From assembly GCA_033809415.1 (NCBI GenBank), contig JAPXLT010000095.1, forward strand, positions 1 to 15,444: DNA of 15,444 nucleotides. The letters are read 5' to 3'. Numbering within the stretch: position 1 is the stretch's first letter; each line of letters opens with the position of its first letter. Under the pieces are notes generated by a model that did not search any database, was not told where the DNA came from, and worked only from the letters and a program-made list of their open reading frames with translations. Of the stretch, positions 8,056-14,872 are shown piece after piece. This stretch comes from JAQVUB01 sp033809415. Lineage in GTDB: Bacteria > Verrucomicrobiota > Lentisphaeria > Oligosphaerales > Oligosphaeraceae. A program made the translations under genes and the position numbers.

Positions 8056-8103
8056 CATTTTTTTACAACGAAAAAACACGAAAAGGCACGAAATTTTCGT
8101 TGT
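8056..8103. repeat. Dispersed CACGAAAAGG repeat, copy D3, with hairpin arms
   Basis: A T-run, ACAACGAAAA, CACGAAAAGGCACGAAA and TTTTCGTTGT. The first and last decamers (8065-8074 and 8094-8103) are perfect inverse complements, giving a 10-bp stem with a 19-base loop. It lies 2 bp beyond the ROK gene stop. On the ROK-sense strand the bases after the stem are A-rich rather than T-rich, so it does not look like an intrinsic terminator in that direction. Confidence 0.7.
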
Positions 8104-8105
8104 TC

Positions 8106-9281
8106 TTACAGATATTTTGTATCTTCGAATACTTTTCGGACGAGGAGCGATGCGGCTCCGAGCGCTGCGTTTTCCCTCCAGGCGTCTGATATGCCGATGG
8201 TTACTTCCTTGCGGAATGCGGGGAACACATATTCCTCGATGCTTTCATTGACTTTTTTGCAGAAGCGTTCTCCGAGTTCGAGCATTTCCCCGGTCAGGAT
8301 GATCCTGTCGGGGATCAGGAAGTTGATCTGGTTGGCGATGGCCAGTCCCAGCCAGCGTGCGCTGTCTTCGATGATTTCACGGAAGTCATCCTTGCCGGAG
8401 GAATAATTTTTTACGATTTCCGCGAATTTCAGTGTCTTGGATTTTTTCAGTTTACGTGCCTTTTGTTCGATGCTTCCGATCGAGCATAGTGTTTCGAGGC
8501 ATCCTTTTTTCCCGCATGGGCATGGTTCCCCGTCGATCTTGTAAACCGTATGGCCAATTTCGCCGACGTTCGAGTATTTTCCGAAAACGATTTGTCCGTC
8601 AAATACGGTTGCGCATCCGATTCCGGCGCCGACATCGAATAGTAGGAAGCTGCCGTGGTCCGGCGCATGGTTGAACCAGATTTCGTGGAGTGCGCGGGCA
8701 TAGGTGGCATCCGCGATCTGGACAGTCAAGGCAAAATTTTCCTCGAAGAATTTTTGGATATCGAAATAAGTCAGCGCGGGGTATGCTGCGACATTGCCCA
8801 GAATTCTGCTTTCGCCGGAGAATGGGCCGAATGTCGCAATGCCGACCCCAAGCAGTTTTTCTTCTTCACAAGCGTCCAGGAGCCGTCTGGCGACCAGCTC
8901 CATGGAATGAACGAACTCTTCAATGCCAAGCCGCTCACTCAGAAAAATCTCTTCGCGGACGTGAATATGTCCTTTCAAATCGGTCAGTATGCCGGTGATC
9001 CGATGTGGTGCCAGCTCGATGCCGACCGCTTTCTTCCAGTCCGCAACCAGTTTGATTTGCTCTCGAGGACGCCCCCCGTTGGATTCGAGAAGCCCGGCTG
9101 GCTGCAAAATCCCTTTTTCAATCAGTTCACGGGTGATCCGGGTGATCGCAGTACCCGGACAATTCAGCTTCCGAGCCAGCTCGACACGCGAAAGCGTATC
9201 ATGGGTACGGAGCACATTCAGGGCGGAAAGCGTGTTGCGCAAACGGATGTTCTTTAACTGTAAAAGACCTTTCGCACACAT
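8106..9281 (-). CDS. ROK-family transcriptional regulator (NagC/Mlc/XylR type)
   Basis: The product has 391 residues. Residues 10-75 are a winged helix-turn-helix ('DTLSRVELARKLNCPGTAIT', 'LIEKGIL', 'GGRPRE'). The rest is a ROK domain: 'LLFDVGAGIGCATVFDGQ' (213-230), 'GEIGH' (240-244) and the zinc motif His244, Cys254, Cys256, Cys261 ('CPCGKKGC'). In active ROK kinases the catalytic Asp sits in an NDANA-like motif; here it reads ADATYA (Asp191), with the preceding Asn replaced by Ala. I therefore read the protein as a sugar-responsive repressor without kinase activity. It is transcribed divergently from the aminotransferase pair, the most likely target. The ATG at 9281 has only a weak AAAGG about 12 bases upstream. 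An 11-bp repeat array lies in its 5' leader region. Confidence 0.9.
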   Translation of the reverse strand: MCAKGLLQLKNIRLRNTLSALNVLRTHDTLSRVELARKLNCPGTAITRITRELIEKGILQPAGLLESNGGRPREQIKLVADWKKAVGIELAPHRITGILTDLKGHIHVREEIFLSERLGIEEFVHSMELVARRLLDACEEEKLLGVGIATFGPFSGESRILGNVAAYPALTYFDIQKFFEENFALTVQIADATYARALHEIWFNHAPDHGSFLLFDVGAGIGCATVFDGQIVFGKYSNVGEIGHTVYKIDGEPCPCGKKGCLETLCSIGSIEQKARKLKKSKTLKFAEIVKNYSSGKDDFREIIEDSARWLGLAIANQINFLIPDRIILTGEMLELGERFCKKVNESIEEYVFPAFRKEVTIGISDAWRENAALGAASLLVRKVFEDTKYL

Positions 9282-9317
9282 GCTAACAAAAAACCTTTTT
9301 TACTCTTGAAAAGAAAT

Positions 9318-9372
9318 GGACGGTACACGGACGGTACACGGACGGGACACGGACGGTACACGGACGGTACAC
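9318..9372 (-). repeat. 11-bp tandem repeat array B1
   Basis: There are five exact-length units of GGACGGTACAC; the third unit is GGACGGGACAC. On the minus strand they read GTGT-ACC-GTCC, or GTGT-CCC-GTCC for the third. The same constant bases occur in the 19-unit array at 13764-13972. The array lies between the ROK gene start and the AT-rich promoter region of the aminotransferase operon. Confidence 0.93.
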
Positions 9373-9392
9373 GGAGAATAGTAGAATAAACT

Positions 9393-9407
9393 TTAATTTA
9401 TAATTAA
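9393..9407. promoter_or_regulatory. AT-rich palindrome, possible ROK operator
   Basis: TTAATT-TAT-AATTAA has perfect 6-bp arms and lies 24 bp upstream of the -35 box of the aminotransferase promoter. Operators of NagC/Mlc-type ROK proteins are AT-rich palindromes, so the fit is reasonable. The surrounding DNA is strongly AT-rich, however, and such a match can occur by chance. Confidence 0.25.
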
Positions 9408-9431
9408 TTTTGCAATTTACAAGAAAAAAAA

Positions 9432-9460
9432 CTTGACAAAAACAAAAACAACCTATATAA
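9432..9460 (+). promoter_or_regulatory. Exact-consensus sigma70 promoter of the aminotransferase operon
   Basis: TTGACA (9432-9437), a 17-bp spacer and TATAAT (9455-9460) match the bacterial housekeeping consensus at all twelve positions with optimal spacing. The upstream 9376-9431 stretch is AT-rich, like an UP element. Transcription should start near 9467, giving a leader of about 65 bases. Confidence 0.85.
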
Positions 9461-9516
9461 TAATTAAGTGAAAATAAGTTCTTGTCGAAGTTTTCCAGTA
9501 TGTTTGTTTGATGTGT

Positions 9517-9524
9517 AGGAGGAG
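9517..9524 (+). promoter_or_regulatory. Ribosome binding site fixing the DegT-type gene start
   Basis: AGGAGGAG lies 7 bases before the ATG at 9532. It would be inside the coding region if translation began at the TTG at 9508 or the ATG at 9511, so the start at 9532 is preferred. Confidence 0.85.
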
Positions 9525-9531
9525 TTTTGCG

Positions 9532-10812
9532 ATGAAATCGTCAGTGGATGTTTCCGGCAAGTTGGCTATTGATGGTGGTTCTGCGGTGAATGTTGAGGCT
9601 TTTCCGGCATGGCCTGTGTTTTCGGAGAAGACGTATCAGATGTTGTCAGAGCCTTTGCGGACTGCTCGGTTGAATTACTGGAGTGGTCCTTATGGTAAGA
9701 AGTTTGAGGCGGAGCTTGCCGCGTGGCATCAGGCTCGTTATTGTGTGACTACGGTCAATGAGCACGGTGCATTTCATCTTGCGTTGGCGTCGCTGGGTGT
9801 AGCACCTGGTGATGAAGTGATCTGTCCCTCGTATATTTACTTTCCTCCGATCTTTTCGATTTTGCAACTAGGTGCCTTGCCGGTATTTTCCGATGTGGAT
9901 TGTTCGCACACCCTTGATCCGAACGTCATCGAGGAGAAGATCACGGATCGGACCAAGGCGATCATCGTTGCCCACATGTATGGGATTGTGGCGGATATGG
10001 GGGCGATCATGGCCATTGCGCGGAAGCACGGCTTGCGTGTCCTCGAAGATTGCACGGAATGTTTTGGCGGGCTTTACAAAGGCAAAAAAACGGGTACGGT
10101 CGGTGACGTTGGCTGTTTCAACCTGTGTCACACGAAGCATCTTGTCACCGGCGGCGAGGGCGGTGCGGTCATCACCGACAATCCGGACATCCACCAGGCC
10201 TGTTTCTCGCTGCGCGACTACGGCTTTGACACCAGCGATGGCTTCGATATGATCAAGGCGGAACAGCAACGTTTATATGTTCACAACCGCATCGGCAGCA
10301 ACTACCGGATGACGGAAATTCAATCCCTGATCGGTTCCTGCGAACTCGAGCGGATGGACTCCTGGAATCTGCCGATACGCAGAAGAAACGGCCAATATCT
10401 GATTGATGCCCTGAAAGATCACCCGCTTGTTCTGCATACCCCGTATGACAGTGAGGAAAGGCAGAATTCGTTCTGGTGGGCACCCTTTGTCCTAGACCTC
10501 GAGCGGTTGAATGTTTCTCTGAAGCAATTCCTTGCCGCCATGGGCGCCGAAGGGGTGCCGGTATACGGTCCCTTATGGCCGGAATTGTACAAGGAGGAAG
10601 TTTTGCGGGCAAAGCGTGGATGCGGCTCCGACAATTATCCGTTCAACACCCCGGCAGCAGCGAAGATGGACTACGCGAACATCGAGTGCCCCACCGCAAA
10701 GTGGCTGGCGGAAAGAACCATTTCATTCTTTGCACACCCGAACTATGAAATCAGCCACCTGGAAAAATATGTGGCCGCCTTCAATAAGGTCGCCAAAGCA
10801 TACATGAAATAA
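9532..10812 (+). CDS. DegT/DnrJ/EryC1/StrS-family PLP-dependent aminotransferase
   Basis: The product has 426 residues and is a cytosolic fold-type I PLP enzyme. The opening 'LAIDGGSAV...FPAWPVF' resembles the subgroup containing scyllo-inosose aminotransferases and AHBA synthases. The Schiff-base lysine is Lys202 in 'CHTKHLVTGGEGG'; Asp173 in 'LEDCTECFGG' should contact the pyridine nitrogen; 'NYRMTEIQSLIG' (258-269) is the usual dimer and substrate loop. The common NGT phosphate-binding motif is replaced by NEHGAFH (76-82). Family members usually aminate keto-sugars or cyclitols, using glutamate or glutamine. It follows a perfect promoter and lies 51 bp before a class III aminotransferase, so both probably belong to one pathway. 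The specific substrate is unknown. Confidence 0.9.
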   Translation: MKSSVDVSGKLAIDGGSAVNVEAFPAWPVFSEKTYQMLSEPLRTARLNYWSGPYGKKFEAELAAWHQARYCVTTVNEHGAFHLALASLGVAPGDEVICPSYIYFPPIFSILQLGALPVFSDVDCSHTLDPNVIEEKITDRTKAIIVAHMYGIVADMGAIMAIARKHGLRVLEDCTECFGGLYKGKKTGTVGDVGCFNLCHTKHLVTGGEGGAVITDNPDIHQACFSLRDYGFDTSDGFDMIKAEQQRLYVHNRIGSNYRMTEIQSLIGSCELERMDSWNLPIRRRNGQYLIDALKDHPLVLHTPYDSEERQNSFWWAPFVLDLERLNVSLKQFLAAMGAEGVPVYGPLWPELYKEEVLRAKRGCGSDNYPFNTPAAAKMDYANIECPTAKWLAERTISFFAHPNYEISHLEKYVAAFNKVAKAYMK

Positions 10813-10863
10813 AAATCGACAGAGACGAAGTTTGCCAAACAACAAAAAGGAAAGGAAAAAGTC

Positions 10864-12240
10864 ATGCAGTTGGAAAAGTTTACCGAGCAGGAAATAGTGC
10901 GTCTCGAGAAGAGCGCCCGCGAGCGGATCATCACCCACTGGGCCAGCAACGAGGACCTTGCCAAGGAACCCAAGATTTTTATCGGCGGCGAGGGCTGCTA
11001 TCTTTATGACATCAGGGGAAGAAAATTTCTGGATACCTTTTCGTCTCTGATCACGACAGCGATCGGGCATGGACGCAAGGAGATCAAGGAGGCCATCGAC
11101 CGCCAGCTCGATGCACTCGAGTTTTTCCCCAATTATCATGACGGATTCACTGTGCCGCAAATACGGCTTGCCGACAAGATTGCGGAAATTGCCCCCGGAG
11201 ACTTGGAAGTGTGTTTTTTCCTGAGCAGCGGCTCAGAGTCGAATGAGACCGCCTTGCGTCTGGCCCGCCAGCACCACTGGGCGAATGGCAAGCCTCACAA
11301 GTACAAAGTGATTGCGCGGCGTGGCTCCTATCATGGGACAACCTTGGGGACAGCTTCCTATACCGGCTTCACGTCCCTGCGCGAATGCTTCGAGCCGCTG
11401 CTGCCAGGTGCATTGTTCGCGCCGCAGGTGAAGTGCCACGATTGCGAACTGGGGTGCAAGCCGGAAACATGCGGTCTGCGCTGCCTGAAAGCAGTCGAGA
11501 ACCTCATCAAATGGGAAAATCCCGACACGATTTCGGCGATGATCATGGACCCGCTGCCAGGGTCGAACAGCGGTTATCCGCCTCCGCCGGCAGGATATCT
11601 CGAGGGCATTCGTGAACTCTGCAGCAAACATGATATCTTCCTGATCTTTGACGAAGTCCAGACCGGATTCGGCAAAACCGGCAAATGGTTTGCCTGCGAG
11701 AATTGGGGTGTTACGCCGGATATGATGAGCATCAGCAAAGCGATTACCAGCGGTTATCTGCCCTTGGGCGTGATGGTTACCACGAAGAAAATCGCATCGG
11801 TGTTCAATGAGAAACCCGGTGCCGAGTTCCGAAGCGGCAGCACATACGGTGGACATACGGTTTCCTGCGCTGCCGCTTTGGCCAATATCGAGATCATCGA
11901 GAAGGAAAACCTGGTCGCACGTGCCGCAGAAATCGGTCAATACCTGACAAAGAAATTCGCCGAACTCAAGGCACGGCACCGGATCATTGGCGAGGTGCAC
12001 GGCATGGGCACGCTCTGGGCCATCGAATTGACGGCAGACCCGGCAACCAACAAGAAACTCGATGTCGATGCCGGAACCTTTGTCCGTGACTGGTGCTGGA
12101 AACACGGCATGATCCTGCGCAACAACGGAAATATCCTGGTCATCGCACCGGCTCTGATCATTACCAATGAAGAACTCGATAAGGTCGTCGAATATCTTGA
12201 TCAAGCCATCCCGGCAGCCATGAAGCATTTCGGGCTGTAA
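10864..12240 (+). CDS. Class III (omega) PLP-dependent aminotransferase
   Basis: The product has 458 residues. Key positions are 'FLSSGSESNETALRLAR' (119-135), 'SYHGTT' (155-160), Asp263 in 'FDEVQTGFGKTGKW', the PLP lysine Lys292 in 'SISKAITSGYLPLG', and Thr327 in 'GSTYGGHTVSCAAALA'. Five cysteines (191, 194, 198, 203, 207) form a cluster known in some omega-aminotransferases such as taurine:pyruvate-type enzymes. The usual 'VEP' motif reads 'MDP' (Asp229). Likely role: amino transfer between an omega-amino compound and a 2-oxo acid; the substrate is unknown. A purine-rich site (AAAGGA, 10851-10856) precedes the ATG by 7 bases. The gene is co-directional with the DegT-type enzyme. A repeat array begins at the base right after its TAA stop. 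Confidence 0.92.
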   Translation: MQLEKFTEQEIVRLEKSARERIITHWASNEDLAKEPKIFIGGEGCYLYDIRGRKFLDTFSSLITTAIGHGRKEIKEAIDRQLDALEFFPNYHDGFTVPQIRLADKIAEIAPGDLEVCFFLSSGSESNETALRLARQHHWANGKPHKYKVIARRGSYHGTTLGTASYTGFTSLRECFEPLLPGALFAPQVKCHDCELGCKPETCGLRCLKAVENLIKWENPDTISAMIMDPLPGSNSGYPPPPAGYLEGIRELCSKHDIFLIFDEVQTGFGKTGKWFACENWGVTPDMMSISKAITSGYLPLGVMVTTKKIASVFNEKPGAEFRSGSTYGGHTVSCAAALANIEIIEKENLVARAAEIGQYLTKKFAELKARHRIIGEVHGMGTLWAIELTADPATNKKLDVDAGTFVRDWCWKHGMILRNNGNILVIAPALIITNEELDKVVEYLDQAIPAAMKHFGL

Positions 12241-12297
12241 GGTGCAGGGTGCAGGGTGCAGGGGGCAGGGGTGCAGGGGGCAGGGGGCAGGGGGCGG
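12241..12297 (+). repeat. 7-bp tandem repeat array A2 (GGTGCAG family)
   Basis: There are eight units: GGTGCAG three times, then GGGGCAG-type units, one stretched to 8 bp. The array starts at the base after the class III aminotransferase stop and ends 6 bp before the stop of the converging gene. It fills almost the whole 63-bp gap. The G-rich strand is the aminotransferase sense strand, so the mRNA 3' end would carry G-tracts. Confidence 0.93.
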
Positions 12298-12303
12298 CAT
12301 GTT

Positions 12304-13605
12304 TTAGCAAGGGCATTTTGCTTTTTTCAGCATGGGGTTGCCAACTACAAGGATCAGGCTCTGGTGCGGCACTCCCAGTGGATACGAGACTCTGAAGCCG
12401 AAATCGCCACAGGGGGCGGAGATGCTCAGGCGCCGCGCTGGAACCTGTGCGCTGAACTGCATCTCCTCGAGAATTGCCCCGTTGTTGATTATTTGCATGA
12501 TGACCTTTGACGTGGGACTTATCGAATCCGGATGCAGGCCGATGGCAGCCTCGAATGCGCAAAATGTGTTTTCCGGCAGCCAGTATAGGAGTTCGGCCTC
12601 GAAATGGCTGCCCCAGCTCAAGCCGGATTCATACGTCAGGATACCATCCTCGAGTCGCAGCTGCAAGGGGAGCTTCTGCATCTGGGCATTGACGGCGAAG
12701 TTTTTCAGGTAGGACAGAAAGCGGTAGCCGCCCGCGCCTCCCAGCGGGAATACGTGCGGTTCGAGGCAGGTAAGCGGGATGTTCTGCGGAACATTCGCCA
12801 AGTCCGGGGCATTGACGGCGAGGGACCATGCAGAAAAGAGGACGTCCGCGCAAAGCCTGATGGTGTTGTGCGCCATCTGGCGGACTAGCTCGGTATTCTG
12901 CTGCCGACGGTTTTGCCGGACGTTTTCGACGATGTTGAAGCATAGCCGCCGCGAACGGTCGACTGCTCCGACATACTCTGCATAGAGACGCATGATGATT
13001 TCCGGGATGCTTTCGCCCAGCGGACGCGGCGCATAGTCTTCCGGCTTGGCAGCGCTGCAATCGATTGCCGACAGGATGGCCAGGGGACTTTCGCCTAGGT
13101 TGTCTTCAGGAGTTCCGAACAGGCGTTCCAAGATAAATATGTCGCTGCCGCCGGGACCCTCGAGCGCATGTACACCGAAGCATGAGTCTTCAAGCATATG
13201 TAGTAGGCAACCGGCATATTTGGCGCCTTCGCACCAATCTCCCCTGCGGAAATGATAGATAATCCGCGTAAGATAGAATTCGAAGCCCTTGCTGACATGG
13301 ATGAAATTCAGGTTTTGGAACGGGCGCGGCTTGAAGAGCCTTCCTTTGTCGGGATCGGGCAGCCAATATCTGTATAATTCCGACAGCGGGGTGTTTGGCG
13401 GATAATGGAATTGTATGCCTTCGTCGATGAAAATATATGGCAGAAGCGCCTCATAGGTACCCCGGTCGTTAGTGAAAAAACGGTCCGGATACATGCAATA
13501 TTCATCCAGCATGGCTGCTCTTTCCTGGGCAGGCAGCTGAAATCTGTCAGGTTGCAAGTCCAGGACGCAACGCGTCAGATAGGCATGTTGACGGTGGCTA
13601 GGCAT
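12304..13605 (-). CDS. Zinc phospholipase C / P1-nuclease-like protein with NPCBM-like C-terminus
   Basis: The product has 433 residues. The N-terminal 270 residues look alpha-helical and resemble the zinc-dependent phospholipase C / S1-P1 nuclease fold. 'HAYLTRCVLDLQPD' (His7) resembles the N-terminal metal-ligand helix, and 'AGCLLHMLEDSCFGVHALEG' gives His136-x3-Asp140-x5-His146, the same spacing as His118, Asp122, His128 of Bacillus PLC. Residues 325-425 ('LSWGSHFEAELLYWL', 'FEAAIGLHPD', 'NNGAILEEMQF') resemble an NPCBM carbohydrate-binding domain. No signal peptide is visible, which is odd for such domains. ATG 13605 has no ribosome binding site because a repeat array ends 8 bp upstream. 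ATG 13512, with an AGGAAAGAG site, is an alternative but would lose His7. Fold assignment is moderate; function is unknown. Confidence 0.68.
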   Translation of the reverse strand: MPSHRQHAYLTRCVLDLQPDRFQLPAQERAAMLDEYCMYPDRFFTNDRGTYEALLPYIFIDEGIQFHYPPNTPLSELYRYWLPDPDKGRLFKPRPFQNLNFIHVSKGFEFYLTRIIYHFRRGDWCEGAKYAGCLLHMLEDSCFGVHALEGPGGSDIFILERLFGTPEDNLGESPLAILSAIDCSAAKPEDYAPRPLGESIPEIIMRLYAEYVGAVDRSRRLCFNIVENVRQNRRQQNTELVRQMAHNTIRLCADVLFSAWSLAVNAPDLANVPQNIPLTCLEPHVFPLGGAGGYRFLSYLKNFAVNAQMQKLPLQLRLEDGILTYESGLSWGSHFEAELLYWLPENTFCAFEAAIGLHPDSISPTSKVIMQIINNGAILEEMQFSAQVPARRLSISAPCGDFGFRVSYPLGVPHQSLILVVGNPMLKKAKCPC

Positions 13606-13613
13606 GAGATTAG

Positions 13614-13746
13614 GGTGCGGGGTGCGGGGGGCAGGGTGCAGGGGGCAGGGTGCAGGGTGCAGGGTGCAGGGTGCAGGGTGCAGGGTGCGGGGGGCAGGGT
13701 GCGGGGTGCGGGGTGCAGGGGGCAGGGTGCAGGGTGCAGGGTGCAG
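13614..13746 (+). repeat. 7-bp tandem repeat array A3 (GGTGCAG family), 19 units
   Basis: Nineteen heptamers run without any indel. GGTGCAG dominates, with GGTGCGG and GGGGCAG variants scattered along it. The array lies between the PLC-like gene start (13605) and the 11-bp array, with only 17 bp between the two arrays. On the plus strand it contains many G-tracts separated by 4-base loops. Open frames crossing it translate to RVQGAGC-type repeats and are not regarded as genes. Confidence 0.95.
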
Positions 13747-13763
13747 GGGGACTTGTCTGACTC

Positions 13764-13972
13764 GTCCGTGTCCCGTCCGTGTCCCGTCCGTGTCCCGTCC
13801 GTGTCCCGTCCGTGTTTAGTCCGTGTCCCGTCCGTGTCCCGTCCGTGTCCCGTCCGTGTTTAGTCCGTGTCCCGTCCGTGTCCCGTCCGTGTTTAGTCCG
13901 TGTCCCGTCCGTGTCCCGTCCGTGTCCCGTCCGTGTCCCGTCCGTGTCCCGTCCGTGTTTAGTCCGTGTGGG
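13764..13972 (+). repeat. 11-bp tandem repeat array B2, 19 units
   Basis: Nineteen units of GTCCGTGT plus a three-base slot, with no length variation. The slot is CCC in fourteen units, TTA in units 5, 9, 12 and 18, and GGG in the last. The right end runs into the 3' end of the HAD gene: unit 18 supplies its TAA stop and unit 19 its last codons. The period of 11 is close to one DNA helical turn and is not a multiple of three. Confidence 0.95.
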
Positions 13973-14672
13973 AGACTGGTTTCAGCATGTTATAGAGGAC
14001 TTCGAGCGAGTTTATGAAGAGGACGCCGTCCTTGCGCAGCAGTTTTTCCTTTTGCTGGCGATTGATGATGGCGACTCGTTTGATTCCGGCTCGCAATGCC
14101 GGCATCATGTCCTGTTCGAGGTTGTCGCCAACCATCAATGTGCGCATTGGATCGAAGCCGCCGGTTTTCAGGATGGACGGGAAGAATTCCGGCGACCATT
14201 TTCCCAAGGGGTCATGGAAGCTGTCGCCACCGAAAAAACCATCGAAATAGGGGGATCCGTCTATGCCGCCCAAGTCGGCTACGGAGAGTTTGACCAGCGT
14301 CGCCATGCGGGAGTTGGTGGTTGCTGAGAAAAGACGGATGTTTTTGCTTCGCAACGACTTGATAAAAAAGATGGCGTCGTCTGGGATGATGATGCCGCCT
14401 TTGACGTCCTGCTGCAGTGCATCCCAATAGGGTTGCACGGGCAGCCCCAGTGGCGCCAGGAAGTTGAAAATGCAACTTGTCTCGATGTCCCCGATCTGCC
14501 GGATTTTCGCCAGCGCCTCTGTCCGCGGGATGGAGTCATGGTGCATCACCATGCGCAGCAGATGCTCGAGCGGCGGAACTGCAAAGTCTGTTTTCCGTGT
14601 GGGGGTTGTAATGGTGCCGTCAACGTCTATCAGGGCGACATCCACGTCGATTTCATGGCTTTCACTTTGCAT
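13959..14672 (-). CDS. HAD-superfamily hydrolase (probable phosphatase)
   Basis: The product has 237 residues from ATG 14672; a TTG two codons upstream (14678) is an alternative, and neither has a strong ribosome binding site. The HAD motifs are all present: motif I 'LIDVDGTIT' (nucleophile Asp16, Asp18), motif II 'LFSATTNSR' (about 115-122), the motif III lysine in 'GKWSPEFF' (Lys158), and motif IV 'MVGDNLEQDMMPALRAG' (Asp183, Asp188). A helical cap lies between motifs I and II. Members of this type dephosphorylate small phosphate esters such as phosphoglycolate or sugar phosphates; the substrate is unknown. The final residues HTD and the stop codon lie inside the 11-bp repeat array, so the natural C-terminus may have been replaced. 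It is co-directional with the PLC-like gene, but 350 bp of repeats separate them. Confidence 0.88.
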   Translation of the reverse strand: MQSESHEIDVDVALIDVDGTITTPTRKTDFAVPPLEHLLRMVMHHDSIPRTEALAKIRQIGDIETSCIFNFLAPLGLPVQPYWDALQQDVKGGIIIPDDAIFFIKSLRSKNIRLFSATTNSRMATLVKLSVADLGGIDGSPYFDGFFGGDSFHDPLGKWSPEFFPSILKTGGFDPMRTLMVGDNLEQDMMPALRAGIKRVAIINRQQKEKLLRKDGVLFINSLEVLYNMLKPVSHTD

Positions 14673-14726
14673 GAGCAACGATTTCTTTCTGGTAAGGTGT
14701 CAGTGACCTCCGGTTAACCGAGAATT

Positions 14727-14754
14727 CTTTTTGAACAACGAAATGCACGAAAGG
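14727..14754 (+). repeat. Dispersed CACGAAAAGG repeat, copy D4 (short)
   Basis: A T-run, GAACAACGAAATGCACGAAAG. It matches the 5' half of copy D1 and carries a single CACGAAA unit. It lies about 55 bp upstream of the HAD gene start, in the gene-free right part of the window. Confidence 0.6.
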
Positions 14755-14772
14755 ACTTGGCGCGGACTGATC

Positions 14773-14820
14773 GCCCGCAACCCATTTTTTGTCCACGGAA
14801 AGCACGGAAAACTCGGAAAG
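14773..14820 (+). repeat. Diverged relative of the dispersed repeat, copy D5
   Basis: GCCCGCAACCCATTTTTTG followed by TCCACGGAAAGCACGGAAAACTCGGAAAG. The first part matches the bases flanking copy D2, and the second part keeps the CACG(G)AAA periodicity. Confidence 0.5.
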
Positions 14821-14872
14821 TTTTGTAGGGTTGCTGCTTTGACGAATAGAACGGCATGTGGTTTAAAAGTAG

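Noticed and set aside
8056..8103. Intrinsic terminator after the ROK gene
   Set aside because: The 10-bp stem is followed by A-rich rather than T-rich sequence on the transcribed sense strand.
9508..9531. Earlier starts (TTG 9508, ATG 9511) for the DegT-type aminotransferase
   Set aside because: They would put the strong AGGAGGAG site inside the gene; that site is ideally spaced for ATG 9532.
11233..12300. Long minus-strand open frame (355 codons) opposite the class III aminotransferase
   Set aside because: It is antisense to a strongly conserved enzyme, starts inside a repeat array and resembles no protein I recognise.
13614..13972. CRISPR-like array
   Set aside because: Units of 7 and 11 bp with no unique spacers and no cas genes do not fit a CRISPR locus.
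13405..14327. Plus-strand open frames giving GAGCRVQ and SRPCPVRVPSV repeats
   Set aside because: They are open because the arrays contain few stops; their periods of 7 and 11 bp are read in rotating frames, and the frames overlap the convincing HAD and PLC-like genes.
14711..14720. CGGTTAACCG perfect palindrome upstream of the HAD gene
   Set aside because: It is only 10 bp, has no second copy in the window and no clear promoter around it, so an operator claim is not supported.
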